Shown: one piece after another, positions 1 through 35,824 of the stretch
How the letters are laid out: each line of letters starts with the position of its first letter
How positions within the stretch are numbered: position 1 is the first letter of the stretch
Source: Acanthopleura granulata
Taxonomy: Eukaryota > Mollusca > Polyplacophora > Chitonida > Chitonidae
Assembly (NCBI GenBank): GCA_016165875.1
Contig: JABBOT010000002.1
Span: 4,427,540-4,491,539, forward strand
Length of the DNA stretch: 64,000 bases
Reading direction: 5' to 3'
The notes under the pieces: generated by a model
What the model saw: only the letters and a program-made list of their open reading frames with translations
Database searches by the model: none
Told to the model about the DNA's origin: nothing
Position numbers and translations under genes: made by a program

Positions 1-908
1 ATGAAATTGGAATAGTCACAGCTTTTGTTGTGAACTGTGCTCATGGGCATCCTTCTGCTTCTTTTGTCTGTAATACTAAACATATATTTACATTTAACAA
101 ATATGATGTACTGTGTTTACCAGAGAAAGTATTTTACCCAGTGTTGTAAAAGCAGTGCCATTTAACTCAATTTCAATATAAATTGGAATGTTGTAATTTT
201 ACGATGCAATGTACAAATCAGTTTTATCAAGTAGACCTGATTTACGACATACGGCCCCGCGTCTGGACAAACACAGCAGAGTTTGCGGGGGAGGGGAACA
301 GTGGAGTGTAGGAACCCTCTGGTTTTTGTCGTAGTCTCTCATAAACAGATTAAATCAATGAAAGCAAGCCTCTCTTTTCATCAGACTAATGCAAAGCTGG
401 ACGCCTGCTATGGTGACCCTGCCTCTTGGTCCATACCACTAACTCAGTTATTGACAAAATTTAACTTGCGGTGGGGTGGGGGTGGGGGAATGGGGGCCAA
501 TAAAGTGTGACATGGTGCCGGAAGCGTTGCCAGTGTTGTATAATGGAAGGGATATTGCTAGGTACTAACAGGTCTAGTGCTAGCAATTTACGATGTGGCC
601 AGCTCTTTCATTAACTTTGGGCACCAAATTGCTGATTGCAGATGGTGCTGTGCAATGTCAGAATGTGGCAAAATGCCGTTTGTGGTTAAATATTGGTGCA
701 GGAAACTTGGTTAAAAGTGCTATGTCATTTTGCTTGTGTCTTCGTGTGTTGTGTCCTGATGAACACTTATTGGATGGTTTATGGATTTTTATGCAACGTT
801 ATTTTCTTCCCACAGAACATAAAAGTGTCTAAATTAGTTCCAGTTCATGTCAGTCATTGCTAACAAGGAATGGATTTTTTTTTTTTTTTTTTTTTTTTTA
901 ATTTCCAG
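1..908 (+). other. intron upstream of the first visible exon
   Basis: AT-rich, very low CpG, no ORF with coding character. A poly-T tract (about 877-899) runs into the acceptor at 908. A G-rich tract (GGTGGGGTGGGGGTGGGGG) lies near 471-489. I see no further exon here, so the gene continues to the left of the window. Confidence 0.6.
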
Positions 909-23811
<22,903 letters not shown>

Positions 23812-23910
23812 TGCCGCCGAGGAACAGTTGACTTGGTTCGTGAGTGTTATGTCAGACTTTGACTTTGTGAGCCCGAATGACCACCCAGTGTTTCTAGTCT
23901 TCCTTAGATG

Positions 23911-23918
23911 TGTAAATA
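23911..23918 (+). promoter_or_regulatory. Pumilio/PUF-type motif TGTAAATA in the 3' UTR
   Basis: An exact match to the TGTANATA consensus bound by Pumilio-family proteins, 100 nt after the stop codon. Further exact matches lie at 24,421-24,428 (TGTATATA) and 25,985-25,992 (TGTACATA). In AT-rich DNA this motif occurs by chance, so a function is inference. Confidence 0.3.
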
Positions 23919-26047
23919 GATATACCCACAGGTTTAATAATATGACTTCTGTGGTCATGAATAGAAAGTTCAGACTGAAATGGATATCATCAAGAAGCCT
24001 TGATGAGGTGTTGGTAAAATTAGGACAGTGTATTGTGGAATGTAGCATTATTAGTTGCTCTGACAAGGGTTGTTGGTGAAATGCAGGGTGTTGACGCGAA
24101 TTCAGATACCTTGATGAAAGGTGAACCATTTTCTGCACTCAACCCTCTTCCTTTGAGGTCTATATATATATCTACCTCCCTGTGGGCTGTTCAAAATTGC
24201 CCTCAAGAATTTCAAAGCTTTTGCAAGGAAACCATGCCCTTTGGTCGTAACAAATATTACCCAGTTGTGGATTTTTCATTTTACTTAAATGCACTTTATA
24301 AATGCATCATGTACTTAAGCTTTGTCGCTTTTCCAATAGTTTGAAATCATTTGTGAGGCCTTTTCAGTTGGTGCCACATATAATATAAATGGTTGATATT
24401 TCAGAGAGTTTGACTTCAGATGTATATACCATATGTGCTCAAAAAGCATCTTGCCATGTCTCCATGACAACCAGATACTGGTACCTTGTCCAGGTTACCT
24501 GCTCAGAACACCTTGTGGCTCAGGTTGAATGGTGACTTACGGTCGACTGCTGCGTGAGATTGTAACAAATGTTTTAACGTTAAATCACCTGTAATGCCAT
24601 ATGTAACAGGACACAACTTTTGAGAGACCAACTTTCTTTGGAATGAATGTAGAACGGCGCCATATTGCTTTGCCTTGTAACTGTGCGAATTGCAAATCTG
24701 CTACGGGTTGGGAAAAGGGGTCGGAATGGATGCAGGAATCGGTACTAAACTCCCTGAGTAATGTCCATTAATGCAATACTTTAAGTTGGCAGAGTTTGTT
24801 ACAGTATTTCTGCTTCACCATAATGTGTATGTTTCCAAGTGGGCATTTCAAAACTTGGACATGGGCCAACAGATCTGTTAACATGTGCTATTCACTTAAA
24901 AAGTACAGTAAAGACGACATAATTTTCTGTATGGGATTTCATACCTGTGGCTAATTTACTCTTGTGATGAAAAAAGTAATTGATAGGACAAATAGTAGAA
25001 ATTTGACAAGATATACATAGATTATTGTATCAAGAGATTATAAGTCGTCCTTCTTCGGAAATAAGTTAATAACTAGCAGCAGCAGTATTTATATTGACGG
25101 CATATTTTATTAGACCTGTTTTCCAAATTACAGTTGGATGATACATAACGTAAACATTCACAGTAAGCAGGTCTCGCGCAAGGTGTAATTTGAAGAGGGG
25201 ACTGCGAAACTGCTGTTCCATGCTCTAGTGTATTGGATTTAAAACAGATCGAAATGTATGCACCACTGGAGGACACACCTGTAAGACTACATTCAACGTT
25301 TTAATGTTTCACTTCGCTCTCTCAAAGAAAACCGATGGTAGTGAGTCAGGTGTGGGAAAGACTGTTATTACTGAAACTTGAAGATATACATATAGCTGAT
25401 GGTACATGATACGAAATGCCGTGGCCCGCGTAAATGTGCTATTAATGCCCTGTGGCCATTTTATTGGAAGTGTTACGCACATTTTTCTGCGCAAACGAGA
25501 GCTAAGTCTATCGATGTTTTAATGTCCTCGCTATCGCAGATAGCTTATCGCTGGAATTAAGATAGACGTCTTTCTTAATCCCAGGTTGTCGTCACCCAAG
25601 TGTGCGAGGGAAGAGAAGTAGAGCGAATGTAGGTGTGTTTGAGCTTTGTCTGTGCATATGGTCAGAGAGGTCAATAGGGTAGGAGTTGATTTGCCTTGCT
25701 TTATACTGTAACATATTGTGAAATGTATAGGTAAGCTGCTTTCCTACGGGAAGCATAATCTTGCGAAAGAGATGTGATGAGTGTTCCTTTTAAAGTTTTT
25801 TAAGTTAATCATTTTTGTTGGGTATATTTTCAAGTTTGTTCTGTTTTGTATATTAAAGTTCCTGTATATTGTATTGACGAAGTACTGTTAGTACGTATGG
25901 CACAGGGTGTGTATTATGTTGTTGCTAATTTCATCGGGCTTTGTATCTAACGAGGGCAGCCACAAGAGAACACGAGATTATCTCTGTACATAATTCTTCC
26001 ATATCTATACAGGCAAGGCGTGCCTATCTGTGATTGCACGGATGAAC

Positions 26048-26053
26048 AATAAA
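26048..26053 (+). terminator. AATAAA polyadenylation signal, SASH1-like gene
   Basis: The first AATAAA I found after the stop codon. It is followed within about 20 to 30 nt by a T/G-rich stretch (GAATTGTGTCTACTG), the normal arrangement for cleavage and polyadenylation. Confidence 0.6.
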
Positions 26054-26072
26054 CGTTTTAAACAATTACTTG

Positions 26073-29000
26073 AGAATTGTGTCTACTGCCTTTCAAGTTC
26101 ATTTCTCTTCGGACAACCCGTCGATATATACTTTCATTTATATACTTCGCTGGTCGCACAAGACGTGGGTTCAGTTCTATTCCGGAACTTGGAATTTCCA
26201 AGATACCGGCTTCTAATGTTACCGTGGCCTTGGTGACAATATGCAATCCACGGGTTGCCTTGACTCTGCGGTTTATAGCTTGCACGCTGGTTTATCAGAT
26301 CCCATATGATATTATGACCGTCATGGTATAAGTGAAAAAGAGTATGGCGATAAGGAATCAGTGCGTCTCATGTGACCTAGCGAATGAAGTTTATTCAATG
26401 AAATTGATGCCAAATTTTGTTATACCTTCTTACATTTGTCTTGTTCTTCGGCGTTCCGAAATACGAAAGACAGTTCACTGAGACGGTCATCTCCTTGGTC
26501 ATACTGAAGGTGGCTTCAGTGCTTAGTTCTGGAAGAGGGACTTTCCAAGATCCACCTACCTCCATTGTTCTCAATAGCCTGGTGGCAGAAAGCAGTTCGC
26601 GTTGCTTCCTCGTGTAGTGTTACATGGCGTTCGCTGAAGATTAGGTATACTTGCCTTCCGCCAATGTGGCAAGTCTCAAGTGGAAATGTTCAGCATTATT
26701 ATAACTTGCCAATTAATGGAGGGTCGCTTAATTCGGACCCACCTGTTCCGCCCACTTGTAACATTTTGGCCGCTGCTAGATATGTGTAAAGACCCTATAT
26801 ATGGAAGCTTCTTGATTATAGGGTTGCACAACAACAAGAGAATGGATTCACTGGATATGTGTAACGTGTTGAGTAAGAATCTTGACGTATATTAGTGTAT
26901 TCAGTGTACGGATCGGTACCAATAGCAGTTTTCCAGTGAGACACGTGTTTCTTCAAGTTACCCGCACCCATAATTCTGACAGTCCTTCAACAAGGGAAAG
27001 ATTCATGAGAACGGCGTGAAACACCAATCAAATAAATAAATAAATAGAAAAAAAATAATATTGGAAGAGAGTACCCTCTGAATGTAGACAAGACTTCAGT
27101 GACTCGAAATGTAGCTTTCAAGCACATTCACTTTGCTACCAGATGGTGGGAACACAAGTGTCTAACGAAGTAAACGGACACATAAATAATCTGTTTCCTA
27201 TCCACAAAGGTCAAAACAACATTGGCGATATGAAAAGTCAAGTGTATATGCCTTTCATCATAAAGTGAATTACTTGATGACACCAAGCTTCGGTATTGCG
27301 CTCAAATCCAGAATCTGAAGTAGAGATCAGGATATGCGGAACGATTTGTCAGGATCCAGTGTCGTGTTGTGTGACATTTGTGGAAGTATAGCTCCACTTG
27401 CTTACTGTTATCCGATGTATGGTTACTCTGTTTAATGGTAATTCGAAACCTGGCTGCTCAAAGAATACATAGTCGTAATATTGACCAAAACAAAGGGTGA
27501 TAGTTCATGTGATGCGAAATCCCGTTTCTCAACGTGAATTTACTTCAAAATGATAGTGAACACGAGTCTATCTGATAACCCGTTAATCTCGTTCTAATGC
27601 GTGATTTCGCTTACATGAATTTCACGTCAAAATGAAGCACAGAAACCACAGGTTGAAAGAAACAAGCCATCACTCCAATCAAGGGCGGTAACTGGTTCAA
27701 AGCAGATCATTTTTCGTCAGTGGAACTGGCTGAAAGCATTTCTGATAGAGGCATTTAATTTGTTATCTAAGACTCAGATTAGGTTAGTTTCGTGTCAGTT
27801 CAGTTTTGTTGGGATAAACTATCACGAAATGTTTGTGGACTATCATTGATTCTGATGTACTATATATATATATATATGACCCACACGTTTTGTTGTAAAG
27901 ATAATGGGCAAAACACAACCATGCTGATTCAGAAGGAAACCTTGTTCACTAATATATGCTGCGATCATGAATTCCGTTGGCCGGATCCTGTGTTCGTACT
28001 TGCACTTGCAAAGAGACAGACTTAAGGAACCAAGGTTTATCATAGGTACTCCTCATCTGGTTCCACATAGTGCGCCAGATGTATTTTGAGTGGCGCTGAC
28101 GAAAATCGGACGCCTTCAAACCGTAAAACGCTCAGCAGGGTCGCTCCACATACCAGAACCGATATTGGGCGAAGCGACAGGAATTTGGACTGGAGCCGAT
28201 GCCGTAAATGACTGAAGTGCCTAGGACGCCGGAGTAGAATGCCGTCTATTTGGCCTAAAGTGTAACATAGAACTGCTGCAATCTAAGTGTGGTATGTTAT
28301 AATCATGCCACTTAATTAAGGAGAACAACTGAGTCGGACCTAAATTTTCAAACAAAACTGTAGGTTATTCATTTTGCTTGACTGAGATTTCTGTTCATCT
28401 TCGAAACCTATCTAAACCTATCTGTATATAAGATGTTTTAGGGTTTGTTTGGGAGGTAGGATTATATCGTAGAGGCAGACTGTCAGTCTGAGAACCAAAG
28501 GTAGTATTTTATGACCTATTGCAATATTCGCTTTTGTTTTCACGCGAATTATTAGGGCAAATATAGAAAATATGGGTGTCGCAAGATAAGATTTGAAAAT
28601 TATGGAATATAAGCACTTACATGAGCCCAAATCTGAAATTCAGGATTTTAAGCTTAGTTTTGAATTGTCTGAGTTAAAACTGACAACACATAGTAAGTGT
28701 TACAAATATTTCACAATATGAACTACTTAGACCACAAACTGCGCCCATACAGGATAAGATTTTAAAATATGGACTTAGGTCAAACATGCCTTTGTGGAAT
28801 AATCACTAGATGTCTGAAGTATTTTCGGTGGGGATTCGCGTGTTGGCTTCCGTGTAAGGATCCTTTGGCCTGTACATTCATTGTTGGAGGTTCAGGTGCA
28901 TGAGTCTGATATTCTCTGACCTGCGCTTTCTGTATAGCATGTATACTTCTTACCGGAAACGATCGCTTATTTTATTCGTCCAATCAAATTTCCTAATGCC

Positions 29001-32000
29001 AATCCGAATGTGCCGAGCATGGAAAGTCGTTCCCGTGGCAGCTCTGTAGCGCGGCATTGTCCTTCTACTGTCAAAGCAATTCCTGTCCATTACTTGGATT
29101 CTTCCCTCGTTTTCACTCGACGCTACTACTTCACAATTCCTCCATCTCCCCCTCCCCACTCCCACCACAGGGAAAGCAACCGGTGGAGGACCTATTCTTC
29201 CGCAGCTCCCAGTGGAGTGGGAAGAAGAAATTATCTGTGAAATTGCTTATCGCAGCTTTTTTATGTGGCAAGGCTGCATAACGTAGAGCTCTGCCTACGA
29301 CAATCTCTCCCAAATTGATCAAAATTGATCCATAGTGACAGAAATTGGAAATTGAATTTACGGAAAATAGCTTAAGATTATATCCCTTTAAGGGGAGGCC
29401 CGTGTACAAGCCGACGCAACGGCTTAAAAAACTCTGTCACAGCCTTGACCATTTATTAAGGTATCTTCTGTATCTGCATATTGAGACATGACAAGCGAAA
29501 GCTGGCGCATTGGTGAAGGGTTATAGGAGAGCAAGGCGCACAAGTTTCCGGATGTTGCTGAACACACCACTTTTGCGCAGATAAGCCGACGAAGCAATGG
29601 GAGGTTCATCGTCACCGAGCCTGGTACGGGCAACTTAATATCGATAGAAGACTAATGAGTGTATATGAGATTTATCAGATATTTATGAGTGACTACAGCG
29701 GAATTCTAATACGATAGCGCTCTGCAGGTGGCCTCCGGAAGCCAGTCAAGTTGGTCTTAACGCCAAATCGCAGCTTTCTTAAGCCGTGGCCTTATGCCGT
29801 GACAGAAGCTGTTGGTCCGAAAATGATAGATTTATAGTAATCGGCTGGGCTGGTACCTGGTGTTGTATAGGCCTAGCCAAAGCGGCGTACTCACTATGTC
29901 CGGATTTCGATAGGAATGAATCGATTCTGGAGCTATAAAGATTGCCGTATCTATTTACACAGCTAAGTTCAATTGAGCCGAAAGATAGGCTTTAGCGCTC
30001 CGCGGTAATACCCATTGGAGAAAAGCTCATCACCATATAGAGAGTGACAAACAACAAATTACTACCAGGCCACTGACTGGAGGTACCAAAAAACGGAATT
30101 TCCAAAATAGTGAAAGGAAATTTTGTGGTGAAATTTCAGTGGGGCAACAGCATGACAAAGCTCTCGGGATCTCTCCGGTGATGCCTTCGTATAAAACTAG
30201 GCTCGCTAACTGTTTTCACTCCTATTCTATTACACACTGTTTATGGTAATTAGAGAAAAAGAACATGCTTATAAGAGAACTCTCAAAGAATATTCTTTTG
30301 ATTTAGTAACCCTGGCAAAGAGTTTTCAGTTGTATCCAAAGCAGACAAAATTCTGATATATTTCAACTAGTTGTAAAATGAGAGTATGGAAATTTAGAGT
30401 GTATCAACAACCTAGACTGTCTGTGTGGTAGTATTATCCAATCAGAGCTCCGACACTCTTCAATTCAGAGCCAGATCTTGGACGCAATGGCGGGAATTGT
30501 GCATGTGTAGCCTTGAGACATATCAGGCGCCGCTTCCAACAAAACTCGCCCAAGTTTTGCACACGTTTAATACAAATGCACATATACACTTTGGTAAATC
30601 ACCATCGTGCATACTCTGTAGAATCTTTCATTGGCTTTTTGAAGCAGCTATTGTTATCATTATCTTATCTACAAAACCACATTCACTAAGATGAGGAATT
30701 CTGGTTGGCTGGAATGTCGGGTTCCAAAGCGATGCCAAAAAAGATTTTCAAGGCTAAACTTTCTCGGCTCTCGAAACTGTCAAAATGTGACATAAAGGAG
30801 TGGCGTGTGTAGTCTATGGCTGGTATTGGTAGGAGAGTAACGGCTCTAGAGCTCCAGTCTAGAAAGGCGTATTTACGTTCTGTCCTTGGGAATATACATC
30901 CCGAACTTACATGCAGGGCAGACAAAAAGGCCGTCCAGAACTCTCAGAGCGCCGAGGCCAATATACATTTAGAGTTTACTGCATAACGGACTAATATTCC
31001 TCCGGCGATGAAGCGAGCTAGAGGGAGCCACGGCGAAACAAGTAAAACGTTAGATCAATACAGATGATTTGATTGATAGTCCATCGGCGGCTAACAAATT
31101 AAACGAAGCTGATCTTTGGTCATCTCGGTGCGCCCATTACCAGCTTCACGGCCCTAAAACCAGGCGAGCACTTTATTTCCCAAGAAACCACTTGGAAATA
31201 TAAAACAGGCTATGTGGCTAACGATAGGTATTTGGGATTATTGATACCAGCTGTGTATATATTGTATTATGTGGTCCAGCGATTCTGGCTCGAGTCCCTC
31301 AGTATTGGAAAGCGTATATAGTGATGGCCTGGAGGGCTATAAATTCGTTCAATAGTCAATATAAAGAATGTATAAGGGCAATTTCACCACACTAAGTGGA
31401 GCTTCATATAGTCTGAAGAGTCTAGGGGAATGTGGATCTTGCCTTATAGTTACCGTAGTAGTTTATTATGGTATAAGACTGGTAGTCTGCACGCAAGAGT
31501 AAGAGCATAATAACATATGCAAAGGAACTGGTATCTTATTACTTTCTGACAAGATACCATGAAGTATTTAGGTAGTACCTGTGTATATTAGGGTACTAGA
31601 TGAGGTACAGGTCACTCTGGTAACTCTCTTCCCCCCAAATCAGTATATGAATGGTATGAAGCCTCGGTTTGCAGATCAAACTGGGACTGTTGGTATCAGT
31701 TTTCCGTGTAACTATCGATAGCGACAAATGTACTAAAGTGAGTCGAACTTTTGCATGATATGATTAAAAAGAACAAAAACCAAAAAAATTTAAAAAAATA
31801 AAAAAAGAGAGAAAAAATGATTGTTTAAGGCGAACGCACAAATTTCTTAATGTTACTTATATGGACAAAGGACTTGTCAATAATGAAAAAAATGGCAAAC
31901 TAATATGATGGTTTCGCCCTATTTTACCCAACCAGATCGGCCAGTTTCAAAATAAGTGGGTGTAATCATATTAAGCGAGTTGAAAACTTGACGGGTTTTG

Positions 32001-32165
32001 TTGTAGGAGGCCCACGATAATTCTAAAGGGTTTTGCAATGGGTAATTTACTACTGTCACTCTATAATATATTAAACACTGGACCTCTCTTTATTTGTACA
32101 ACAGCTTAAAGTCCAAAATATCTGAAAAATAGGAAAGCTAACTTATTAAATAAAACTGTTTGTTG
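26073..32165. other. intergenic, CpG-rich, no gene recognised
   Basis: CpG is several-fold more frequent than in the SASH1 introns (sample 60-bp lines hold 4 to 5, against 0 to 1). ORFs stay below about 95 codons and lack motifs. The only repeat seen is a SINE tail at 26,961-27,047. A (TA)n run lies near 27,859-27,878 and an A-rich tract near 31,765-31,820. Confidence 0.5.
26961..27047 (+). repeat. SINE family A tail fragment
   Basis: GAACGGCGTGAAACACCAAT followed by CAAATAAATAAATAAATAG; upstream only CCCGCACCCATAATTCTG aligns loosely to the family. Confidence 0.55.
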
Positions 32166-32348
32166 TTTATTTATTTATACGCCGGCATTGTGGTGGGCGG
32201 AAACCCACGGCCATCTGCAGGTTTCTGGCAGATCGTCCTACATACGGCCAAAGAAGAAGCCAGCATGAGCTGGACTTGAACTCACAGCGACCGCATTGAT
32301 GTGAAGCTTCTGGGCCATTGCGCTAACCAAATGAGCCGCAGAGGCCCC
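32166..32348 (-). mobile_element. SINE family A, reversed, internally deleted
   Basis: Reversed tail (TTTATTTATTTATACGCC) is directly followed by GGCATTGTGGTGGGCGGAAA, CCCACGGCCATCTGCAGG and a B-box-like TGGACTTGAACTCACAGC. The GTGAAATATTCTTGAGTACG block normally next to the tail is missing, so the copy carries an internal deletion. Confidence 0.75.
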
Positions 32349-32510
32349 CTAGGTTTTTGTTAAAAAGTATTTTAATTACCAACAAAACTTTACTTGTGGA
32401 GTTAAGACAACCTTCCATGGACATTGACTGTCATCATAGTTGGAACGAGTGGTGGATAAGAAACGTTGCTATAATGTGATACTGGTATATCTGTCTCTGT
32501 ACGCTGAATA

Positions 32511-32570
32511 TTTATTTATTTATTTGATTGGTGTTTTACGCCGTACCCAAGGGTATTTCACTTGTTTGCT
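32511..32570 (-). repeat. SINE family A 3' fragment, reversed
   Basis: TTTATTTATTTGATTGGTGT, TTTACGCCGTACCCAAGGGT and ATTTCACTT are the reverse complement of the family tail and its preceding block. Nothing upstream of that is retained. Confidence 0.75.
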
Positions 32571-35500
32571 GATTAGAAGAACACTGACCTTTAGACTACC
32601 TACACATACCGTTACTATACAATTACCTTTGAGGAGGAGCAAGTAACCATAAGTGAAAGGTAAGCTCAGTGGATTCCAGACTCGTGCCGGGTGTTTGCCC
32701 TCTCCATTCCGATACTTTTCTGCAAATACTCTGACCAAAGCCAACAAAAACTAACCGGGTACTTTGTCGATACTTTACACTAGTTTTTCTTTGATAAGAA
32801 CTGCCTAAATATTGGCATTCCTCTCCAGGTGTTGCCTGTCTCTGGGCGGAGAGAGGCGGTAGAGGCGGAAAGGCGGTACAACACGGTTGGAGGCACCACG
32901 GTAGTTCCACCGGGAAACAGGAGATAGCGAATGTTATCGTCAGAGATAGCGCTGTGATGACTTGTTGTGAGAGATCTGCGATTACTTCTGACAGTCGCAT
33001 CAAACGTTCGTGGGGATGTCCGCCGGGCAGTACGGCAAACAGGTGAGCCATGCATGTAGCCTCGTGCTCGCGTCGGATTCCATTGATTGCATTTTCACGG
33101 TACTACATAAAGTAAGCTTTTGATGTTTACAAGGTGATGAAAACCAATTGAAATTTGAAATCTTAATTGGTTGTTTCTAATAATTATTTTGGGATGAATG
33201 ATTATTGCAGCTTACTTAATGCCAGATCAACACTGAGTGAGACAAATCGTAACGAATTTATTTTGGTATAAATTGAAATTGAATAGACAAGATGGATTTC
33301 ATTTCAATTTATTCCTAATAATGGAATGTCTTGGGTCGGACTTTCCCTGCAAGAGTTTGGCTGTTTCTGTTTATTTTCAAATATCCCATATTCTTCCAGT
33401 AATGCGTGGCTGTTAAGACCATTTCTGGGCTGCAGCTGCTCCTTTTGCATGTTTTGCGGATTTGCAGCATATACACCATGTACTTTCATTCAGAATGAAT
33501 TTTGCCATAGCAATGGCGAAGAGATGTTGTTGAAGTATTGGGTCTTTATTCCTGGCTGGGTACTGTGTGTTTCTTCCTGGAACTCAACGTCACGATACCT
33601 GAACGTGGTTATTATCCAAAGTTATATACAAATAATATTAAAGGGAAGCAAGTATGGAGGCATTCAACATACACTGTTAGAAAAGTCCGTGTTTTACCTC
33701 ACTAATTACGGTATTTCTACGAGGGTTTTACCACTATCGTCGTTGTAGTAGTAAAACACCCATGATAGGAGAAACACGTGACCTGAGTGTTGTTCACTTA
33801 TTATTTCACACAATATTACCGTTATATGGCCATCATTTTACGGTGATTTTATCCGTAATTTTACGAAACTTTTATAACAGAGTTTCTATAGTTGAAGCAA
33901 TGCACCTGCAACTTCACACTGTAAAACGTTCACAAGCATAAATTAATTAACTAACCATCGCTATAACCGTGCATGACAAATAACCATAACGCTCTAATAC
34001 TGGTCCGCAAAATACATGATAACCAACAAGGCATAAGGAACCTTTGTATCAATTAGCCCAAATATTGTACATGGACAGAGTTAATGATATCTGTCAAATG
34101 GACATGACGTGTGTCGTTCACTACTTTTTGAGAATTAGTTGGGAAAAGACAGAATTTTCTACACCAAGATGATGGAATTCCGGAGTTAATCTTGGTTGTT
34201 AATAAATTCCTGTACGTTCCCAAATTGGCAGCCGGACACATTCCTATGGGGTGTCCCTGGAGATTGTCTTCCCCGTTCCGGACCAATATCTTTTTGAACA
34301 TTTTAATAACAAAAGTATCTCCTTGAGAAAATTATAACTGGCGCGTTATGCGCTGATAATTCTGCTGTGCGAGTGTCTTTGGCGCTGTACTTAATTAAGT
34401 ACTATCGATTTAGGAGGGCCAGGGTTTGGTACAATAGGCTCGTAAGCCTCGGCTTTGCTGGGCGTAATGACTTGTGTGGGACACTCAAATGTAGTGTACG
34501 GTCGGCTGTCGGCCATTACAAATCAATTTACGGTACCCTTGCTTTGGTCATTAATCACAAATACAGCCGAACAAAATGACAGTGCTGCCATTCCATTGGT
34601 TAACGCATGAAGCGCACTCAGGGTTCATTTGAGCGTAACATGAGTTACATTAGCGCTGCTATGTTATAGCGCTTAACAGGCGTTAATAGACACATTCTAA
34701 AACATCTTCTCGTCGCAGCGACGCTCGCAGACGCAAATCAAATAAGCAACGAGAGCAATTTCGCATTTTTTTCTTCTTTCTTTTCCTGTAAGCGAAATCT
34801 GGTGTTGATTTGTATAAATATAATGTGATTTTCACACACGGATGTACAGATATATTGCTCCCGGCTCCAAAGGAAAATAACCCATCTAGGACATCATGGA
34901 CTTTCCATCTATGGTGTGGACTTTAGGGGAATGCCTTATCAGAGGAATTGTGACATGATATTTATGGTTTCATCAGATTTTATACGCAGCAGATTCTCTG
35001 TATCGTTTGACAGCTCCACACAAAACCACTGGGTGGGCAATTTTCTGGGGTTTTTTTTGGTTTTTTTTTTTCTCTTTTGGCGATGTCTATACGGAATTGC
35101 ATGTTCGCAATTTAATAGCCTTCCGCCATGAGCAGATAACAGCTGGTTTTATTCCCGATTACGTCAGATTTATATATAGCCTTAGGCTGAGTAAATAATG
35201 CAATATACAGATTCCCAGATCGGAACAAGTGTCACGAAATAGCCTACATTTATATAAATGGATTCGATAACTTTCAAACACAACATGACAGCTGCACTTT
35301 CTCATTCAATCATACACATAGACAAGCGTAGGTACATGTATCTTCCTTTGTAAGAATATTTCACAAGATTGTTGGCAACATATAGGTTCAAGACAAAGTT
35401 ACACCCCTGTCATTGGAAAGCATTTTGTTCACCTTTGTCGTGAAGTAATATGCTCTAAGCATAATGGTGTCGATCCACGAAGATTCAGTTGCACGGTCTT

Positions 35501-35645
35501 ATATTTTTGTAGAAATGTCACGTGATTTTGGTTATCTATTTTCTGTACATTGATTTGTTTGAGTTGAAGAAGTATTTCTGATATGCAGGAAGTAACAAGC
35601 ACACAACGCCTGGTGTGAACATTTGCTACTCCGAAAGACACTTAT
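32571..35645. other. intergenic, possible untranslated first exon near 33.0 kb and one dispersed repeat
   Basis: A G/C-rich purine-biased stretch (32,830-33,042) ends in a good donor (CAAACAG|GTGAGC) just after ATG 33,016. A dispersed repeat lies at 33,655-33,870. No complete gene is seen. The ORF at 33,326-33,748 is Cys/Phe-rich and unrecognised, and its last third is repeat. Confidence 0.4.
33655..33870 (+). repeat. unclassified dispersed repeat, copy 1
   Basis: It shares an ordered series of blocks with 53,650-53,830: ACACTG-TAGAAAAGTCC, TTTACC-CACT, TTTAC-ACTATCGTCG/ACTGTCGC, GTAAA-CACC, ATAGGAGAAA-AC and TTATTTCA-AATATTAC. It shows no coding sequence or tRNA head. Its family is unknown to me. 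Confidence 0.6.
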
Positions 35646-35647
35646 TC

Positions 35648-35824
35648 GGCAGGGACCTCCGAGGGGTTATGAACCCGTGCTGGCTTCCACCACGGCTGTA
35701 CGTGGGAAGGTCCTCTAGCAACCTGCGGAGGGTCGTGGGTTTTCGCCCACCATAATGCTGGCCGGCTTCATATAAGTGAAATATTCTTATGTGCAGCGTA
35801 AAAAACCAATAAAATAAATAAATA
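35648..35824 (+). mobile_element. SINE family A, 5'-shortened
   Basis: Family landmarks: GTGCTGGCTTCCACCACGGC, TGTACGTGGGAAGG, CAACCTGCGGAGGGTCGTGG, CCACCATAATGCTGGCCGGC, TATAAGTGAAATATTCTTAT, and an AATAAAATAAATAAAT tail running into (TA)n. Confidence 0.85.

Larger units (their letters stand above)
23812..26072 (+). other. SASH1: 3' UTR of the SASH1-like gene
   Basis: About 2.25 kb from the stop codon to the first good polyadenylation signal. There is no long ORF with coding character; short ORFs on both strands look random. It contains three TGTANATA motifs. CpG rises from about 25.4 kb onward, before the end of the inferred UTR. The 3' end is inferred from AATAAA alone. Confidence 0.6.

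Noticed and set aside
32623..33051. 142-codon minus strand ORF, Pro/Cys/Leu-rich
   Set aside because: It is antisense of a G/C-rich stretch (possible 5' UTR) and shows no domain; the length is explained by local composition.
33326..33748. 140-codon Cys/Phe-rich + strand ORF
   Set aside because: No recognisable domain, and its 3' third is the dispersed repeat also found at 53.65 kb. Probably chance.
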